Positions 60,652 through 64,000 of a stretch of DNA of 64,000 nt are shown one piece after another (positions within the stretch are counted from its first letter, which is position 1; every line of letters starts with the position of its first letter). The notes beneath the pieces were generated by a model. It searched no databases. It was not told the origin of the DNA and worked only from the letters and a program-made list of their open reading frames with translations. Source of the stretch: Acidobacteriota bacterium (GTDB taxonomy: Bacteria; Acidobacteriota; Terriglobia; Acidiferrales; UBA7541); assembly GCA_013289585.1 (NCBI GenBank), contig JABCZR010000002.1:1-64000 (forward strand), written 5' to 3'. The position numbers were made by a program, and so were the translations under genes.

Positions 60652-61005
60652 TTGCCAAAGGTGAAAATAAAGTTTCTCCAGAAGCCGACGTGAACCACGT
60701 GCCGCAAAGCAAGAGGTCTCTTGCTGGAACTCGGCGCCGATCTTGAATCGCGCGATTTGGACAAAGAGCGGCTTTCCGAAGCCGAACTCGATGAGCTGAT
60801 GGGAAGCCGCGATTATAAAGAATTTCTGAATGCGCGAAATGAGCTCTATCGCGCGCGAAACATGAAAGAGCATCCACCTACGCGCGCGGAAGCGATCAAG
60901 CTGATGGCCAAGAATCCGAATCTCATCCGCAGGCCTGTGGTGCTGCGCGGATCGGAAATGGTGTTGGGTTTTGATGAGGAAGCCTTCAAGAAACTGGTGA
61001 AGTGA
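60652..61005 (+). CDS. ArsC/Spx-like predicted selenoprotein (UxxC)
   Basis: The downstream part (SRDLDKERLSEAELDELMG, YKEFLNARNELYRARNMKE, LIRRPVVLRGSEMVLGFDEE) is an ArsC/Spx-family thioredoxin fold. Read upstream in the same frame it continues through TGA: MPKVKIKFLQKPT-U-TTCRKARGLLL. The family motif is KPTCxxCRKA, so TGA replaces the first Cys (residue 14) while the second (Cys17) is kept. A start at TTG 60652 has GGGGAG five bases upstream and gives 117 residues, the normal length. A hairpin with GGTC loop follows the TGA at the distance of a bacterial SECIS. I read it as a selenoprotein. The alternative is a nonsense mutation with a shorter product from TTG 60721. Confidence 0.8.
60691..60693 (+). 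other. In-frame UGA, predicted selenocysteine codon
   Basis: TGA sits between ACG and ACC where homologues have a cysteine codon. It is the only stop between the TTG start and the end of the gene. Confidence 0.78.
60699..60737 (+). promoter_or_regulatory. Predicted bacterial SECIS element
   Basis: The upper stem is GCAAGA (60709–60714) / TCTTGC (60719–60724), exact, with apical GGTC (60715–60718). The loop context AGGTCT equals that of the E. coli fdhF SECIS. The lower stem is GTGCCG (60699–60704) / CGGCGC (60732–60737) with one G·U pair. GGTC begins 21 nt after the UGA, within the range at which SelB–Sec-tRNA insertion works. Confidence 0.78.
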
Positions 61006-61030
61006 TGATTCTCCGATGGGAGATCAAAGG

Positions 61031-61939
61031 ATGAATGTAAAGACCATCGCGGTGATTGGCGCCGGAACCATGGGGCGAGGAATCGCCTACGCGGCTGCGT
61101 TTGGCGGCTACGCAACCGTCCTCGAGGATATTTCCCGGCCCAGGCTGGAGCAGGCGGTCAGCTGGATCCGGAAAGCCTTCGAGGAAGGCGTTGCGCGCGG
61201 GAAGGTGGAGACCGCGGTAAGCGACAAAGCACTCGCCTTGATTTCCACCGCCAGCAACGTCGAGGATGCCATCCGCGAGGCAGATCTCATCATCGAAGCC
61301 GTCCCGGAAGAATTGGAAATGAAGCTCGAACTGTTCACCATCTTCGACAAATTTGCCAAGACGGGAGCGATATTCGCGAGCAATACTTCTTCTCTTTCGA
61401 TCACGGATTTCACGGACGTCACCGTTTCACGCGATCGCTGCGTGGGCATGCATTTCTTCAACCCCGTTCCGAAAATGAAGCTCATCGAACTCGTCCGGAC
61501 GCCGCATACATCTGATGAAACGGTCGCCACTTGCCAAGAAGTCGCGAGGCGCATGGGCAAAGAAGTAGTGCTGGTCAACGAAGCGCCCGGTTTCATCACT
61601 ACGCGGATCAACGCGCTCATCGGCAACGAAGCTTTCCATATGCTCGAAGCAGGCATCGCCTCGGCAAGAGACATCGACAAAGCGCTGAAGCTTGGACTGA
61701 ACCATCCCATGGGGCCTTTCGAGCTTGTTGATCTCGTCGGCCTCGATGTCCGCCTCAATATTCTGGATTATCTGCATCGCACGCTCGGTGAAAAATACCG
61801 GCCCAATTCCTTGTTGCGCCGATACGTTCAGGAAGGCCGCTTAGGCCGAAAGACCGGCCGCGGCGTTTACAATTACCCTGAAGAAAATGCGGCAGAAGAG
61901 AAAGCGTGGCCATACGAGGCAGGAAAGAACGCACGATGA
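61031..61939 (+). CDS. 3-hydroxyacyl-CoA (3-hydroxybutyryl-CoA) dehydrogenase
   Basis: The 302-residue enzyme starts at MNVKTIAVIGAGTMGRGIAYAAAFGG, the Rossmann NAD loop. FASNTSSLSITDFTDVTVSRDRCVGMHFFNPVPKMKLIELVRTPHTSDET carries the catalytic His of the HFFNP motif. GFITTRINALIGNEAFHMLEAGIAS … NHPMGPFELVDLVGLDVRLNIL completes it. It oxidises (S)-3-hydroxyacyl-CoA. I choose the ATG at 61031 with GGGAG upstream over the ATG at 61016. Its stop overlaps the macrodomain gene's ATG (ATGA). Confidence 0.92.
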   Translation: MNVKTIAVIGAGTMGRGIAYAAAFGGYATVLEDISRPRLEQAVSWIRKAFEEGVARGKVETAVSDKALALISTASNVEDAIREADLIIEAVPEELEMKLELFTIFDKFAKTGAIFASNTSSLSITDFTDVTVSRDRCVGMHFFNPVPKMKLIELVRTPHTSDETVATCQEVARRMGKEVVLVNEAPGFITTRINALIGNEAFHMLEAGIASARDIDKALKLGLNHPMGPFELVDLVGLDVRLNILDYLHRTLGEKYRPNSLLRRYVQEGRLGRKTGRGVYNYPEENAAEEKAWPYEAGKNAR

Positions 61940-62493
61940 AATCACTGGCGGAAAGAATCGTGATTCAGCAAGGTGATCTGACCGAAATGGACACCGACGC
62001 CATCGTCAACGCCGCGAACAATGACCTGGTACTCGGCGCGGGAGTTGCCGGCGCCATCCGCCGCAAAGGCGGAGACACAATTCAGCGCGAATGCGATGCC
62101 ATCGGCAGCATTCCGGTAGGCTATGCGGCCATCACCACCGGCGGAAAACTGAAAGCGCGCTTCGTGATTCACGCCGCCAGCATGCAGTTGGGCGGGAAAA
62201 CCAGTGCGGACACGCTGCGGCGTTCCACGGCTCACGCTCTAAGAATTGCCGACGAGCGCGGCCTGAAATCCATTGCGTTTCCTGCGGTAGGCGCCGGCAT
62301 CGCCGGATTTCCATTGAAAGAGTGCGCAGAGATTATGCTGCGAGAAGCCGCACGCCACCTGAAAGGTGAAACCTCGCTCGAAACGATCTATTTCGTGCTG
62401 TTCGACGAAGTCGCGGAAGGAATATTCACGCGGATGTGGAAGCAGATTCAGGTCGAACCCACGTCCGACGCCGCGGGAGCCAAAGGCGCGTGA
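61936..62493 (+). CDS. Macrodomain protein (ADP-ribose binding/deacetylase)
   Basis: The 185-residue macrodomain has MDTDAIVNAANNDLVLGAGVAGAIRRKGG and IAFPAVGAGIAGFPLKECAEIML, the two ADP-ribose loops. Relatives remove ADP-ribose or deacetylate O-acetyl-ADP-ribose. It overlaps both neighbours by 4 nt, so it is translationally coupled to the hydroxyacyl-CoA dehydrogenase and the MidA-like methyltransferase. The reason for the linkage is unknown. Confidence 0.88.
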   Translation: MKSLAERIVIQQGDLTEMDTDAIVNAANNDLVLGAGVAGAIRRKGGDTIQRECDAIGSIPVGYAAITTGGKLKARFVIHAASMQLGGKTSADTLRRSTAHALRIADERGLKSIAFPAVGAGIAGFPLKECAEIMLREAARHLKGETSLETIYFVLFDEVAEGIFTRMWKQIQVEPTSDAAGAKGA

Positions 62494-63608
62494 CGCCGCT
62501 CGCCGAATTACTTGCCGACCGTATCCGCCGCTATGGCCCCATCACATTCGCCGACTTCATGCGCGAATGCTTGTATCACCCGGTTCACGGCTATTACAGC
62601 ATGACGGAATCCACGCGTTTCGCCGATTACTACACAAGCGTGGATGTTCATCCCATCTTTGGACGGCTGCTCGCGCGGCAGTTCAGTGAAATGTGGGAAT
62701 GCCTCGACCGTCCCCCGGAATTCACTCTTGTCGAAGCAGGTGCAGGCGTAGGGCGACTTGCGGCACATATTCTCGATTTCAGTGAATCGAAATTTCCTCC
62801 ATTTTATGGTGCGCTGCGATACGTTGCGGTGGAGCGCTCGGCGGCGCGGCGCGAACAGGCATCAGTCCGCGCAAAGCGCCACGCCGATGCGGGCCACTTC
62901 GAAGCCTCCATTGAAATTCCGCCGCGCATCCCGATGGGCTGCCTTTTCTCCAACGAACTGGCTGATGCGCTGGCTGTCCACCGCGTGGTAATGAAGGATG
63001 GCGCGCTGAGAGAAATCTTCGTCGGTATAAGCGATGGCAGATTTGTGGATAACGTCGCTGGACTTTCAACTTGCGCCATCACCGAATATTTCGCGGCGCA
63101 GGGGGTCTCTCTTCAAGAAGGCCAGCAAGCCGAGGCAGGACTCGAGGCCTGCGACTGGATTACGGAAGTCGGCCGCCGCATCGAACGCGGCTACGTTCTG
63201 ACCATCGACTACGGCCACCGTGCCGCGGAGCTGTTCGACGATCATCATATGCGCGGTACTTTGCTGGCCTATCGCGACCATCGCGCGACGGAAAATTATT
63301 ACGATTCACCCGGTGAGCAGGACCTGACCGCGCATGTCAATTTCAGTGCCCTCGAAACATGGGGAAAACGTGCGGGCCTGGAGACCGCAGGTCTCGTTTC
63401 GCAAACCGCTTTCCTGCTCGCGCTCGGCCGTGGCAATGAATTCGCTGATCTCTACGGTGAGGGTCAGACAGAAGTGGAACGCGCCCGCGCCCGGTTGCAG
63501 CTCAAGACGTTAATTTATCCCGAAGGAATGGGCGAGCGATTCCAGGTTTTGATTCAGCAAAAGGGTACAGCCACTTCGCAGCTCACGGGTCTGGCGGGAA
63601 TCTCGTAG
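62490..63608 (+). CDS. MidA/NDUFAF7-like SAM-dependent methyltransferase
   Basis: The 372-residue protein has FADFMRECLYHPVHGYYS, DYYTSVDVHPIFGRLLARQF, VEAGAGVGRLAAHIL (SAM loop), FSNELADALAVHRV, YVLTIDYGHRA and HVNFSALETWGKRAGL. This is the COG1565 (MidA) family, whose eukaryotic member methylates an arginine of complex I subunit NDUFS2. The bacterial substrate is unproven. Its GTG overlaps the macrodomain stop (GTGA). Confidence 0.88.
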   Translation: MTPLAELLADRIRRYGPITFADFMRECLYHPVHGYYSMTESTRFADYYTSVDVHPIFGRLLARQFSEMWECLDRPPEFTLVEAGAGVGRLAAHILDFSESKFPPFYGALRYVAVERSAARREQASVRAKRHADAGHFEASIEIPPRIPMGCLFSNELADALAVHRVVMKDGALREIFVGISDGRFVDNVAGLSTCAITEYFAAQGVSLQEGQQAEAGLEACDWITEVGRRIERGYVLTIDYGHRAAELFDDHHMRGTLLAYRDHRATENYYDSPGEQDLTAHVNFSALETWGKRAGLETAGLVSQTAFLLALGRGNEFADLYGEGQTEVERARARLQLKTLIYPEGMGERFQVLIQQKGTATSQLTGLAGIS

Positions 63609-63637
63609 CCCGCTGTTCCACGGCAGCTGCCGCTCGC

Positions 63638-64000
63638 TTACCTGCCAACGTAAGGATTCGGCTTTTTCAGCACCGGCCGTTCGCCGGAAGCCGGCACCGG
63701 CACAGTCGATGCTGGTTTGGGCTTCGGCTCTGTCGCCGCGGGCGTTGCAATCAGGACCCCGCCTTCCGTATACGGTTTTTTCAGATAAGCTTCCGCGATC
63801 TGTTGCGCGTTGCCGGTATCATCGTTCGTTTGCTTGGCCTTGCTATATTCGTTGACGGCGCGTTCACGCTGCCCCAGCAGATCAAAAATCATTCCGAGAT
63901 AGATGCGGCTCCAGACTTCCGTCCATTTCTCCGACGGTTCAGGCACGGTCTGCAGGGCTTCGCGGAACGCGTTCGCCCCCGCTTGATAATTCTTCTGATA
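63638..64000 (-). CDS. TPR-containing protein, 5' end outside the window
   Basis: The frame is open to the window edge (…YQKNYQAGANAFREALQTVPEPSEKWTEVW…), so only the last ~120 residues are seen. AGANAFREALQTVP and YLGMIFDLLGQRERAVNEYSKAKQ are TPR-like helices. The end is a Pro/Lys-rich tail (EPKPKPASTVPVPASGERPVLKKPNPYVGR). It is probably a periplasmic or membrane scaffold; no more can be said. Confidence 0.7.
   Translation of the reverse strand, partial: YQKNYQAGANAFREALQTVPEPSEKWTEVWSRIYLGMIFDLLGQRERAVNEYSKAKQTNDDTGNAQQIAEAYLKKPYTEGGVLIATPAATEPKPKPASTVPVPASGERPVLKKPNPYVGR

Noticed and set aside
60721-61005. ArsC-like gene as a short TTG-initiated protein of 94 residues
   Set aside because: It would lack the first strand and the active-site motif, has no ribosome-binding site, and the frame upstream of the TGA continues the family sequence with a better start.

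Overview
The window looks like chromosomal DNA of an uncultured or lesser-known member of the Acidobacteriota (Terriglobia / Koribacter–Sulfotelmatobacter-like). The grounds are moderately high GC, a very large Oar-like TonB-dependent receptor with an N-terminal carboxypeptidase-regulatory-like domain, CadC-type winged-helix proteins fused to TPRs, many predicted-secreted small proteins of families I associate with Acidobacteriota, and G-rich intergenic repeats with CTTTAGA/ACTTAC motifs. This assignment is inference from gene content. No rRNA, tRNA or CRISPR array was seen.

1–9 kb looks accessory. It holds a secreted cupin, an MFS carrier translationally coupled to a putative Fe(II)/2-oxoglutarate-type oxygenase and divergent from a winged-helix–TPR regulator, a bacterial SABATH-type carboxyl methyltransferase followed by an aromatic-acid-type MFS permease, and a YdeI-like protein. 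Four copies of a 20-bp repeat sit between these genes. 9–10.9 kb holds short transcription units: a promoter–perfect Shine-Dalgarno–six-codon ORF–terminator unit, and two near-identical promoter+hairpin modules. 10.9–13.4 kb encodes a heme-copper-oxidase subunit I homologue that has lost CuB ligands, together with a subunit III. 13.4–22 kb has two PLP aminotransferases, the giant TonB-dependent receptor and a secreted TPR protein.

22–38 kb is rich in signalling: an HD-GYP response regulator divergent from a 1173-residue hybrid histidine kinase, an XRE/S24-like regulator, an OmpA-type envelope protein, a GAF protein, a GGDEF protein with a degenerate receiver, a secreted zinc peptidase, and a zinc-finger/PP2C phosphatase fusion. 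38–46 kb has the MrfAB-type DNA-repair pair, a VapBC-like toxin–antitoxin, an MFS carrier and a B12-type radical SAM protein. 46–47 kb is a complete fluoride-response unit: fluoride riboswitch with terminator, crcB and a DUF190 gene. 47–51 kb has a likely metal-linked operon: a Cys/His/Met-rich exported protein, a TonB receptor and an MBL hydrolase.

51–64 kb is mostly housekeeping metabolism: a fused branched-chain 2-oxoacid dehydrogenase E1, PspC, DoxX, an ornithine-cyclodeaminase-family enzyme, an ECF sigma factor with its anti-sigma factor, and then a long co-directional run: mug, two enoyl-CoA hydratases, a rhodanese, an ArsC/Spx-like protein, a 3-hydroxyacyl-CoA dehydrogenase, a macrodomain protein and a MidA-like methyltransferase. 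The standout is the ArsC/Spx-like gene. Its first catalytic cysteine codon is an in-frame TGA, followed after 21 nt by a hairpin with a GGTC apical loop, which is the arrangement of a bacterial SECIS element. It is most simply read as a selenoprotein with a UxxC redox motif.
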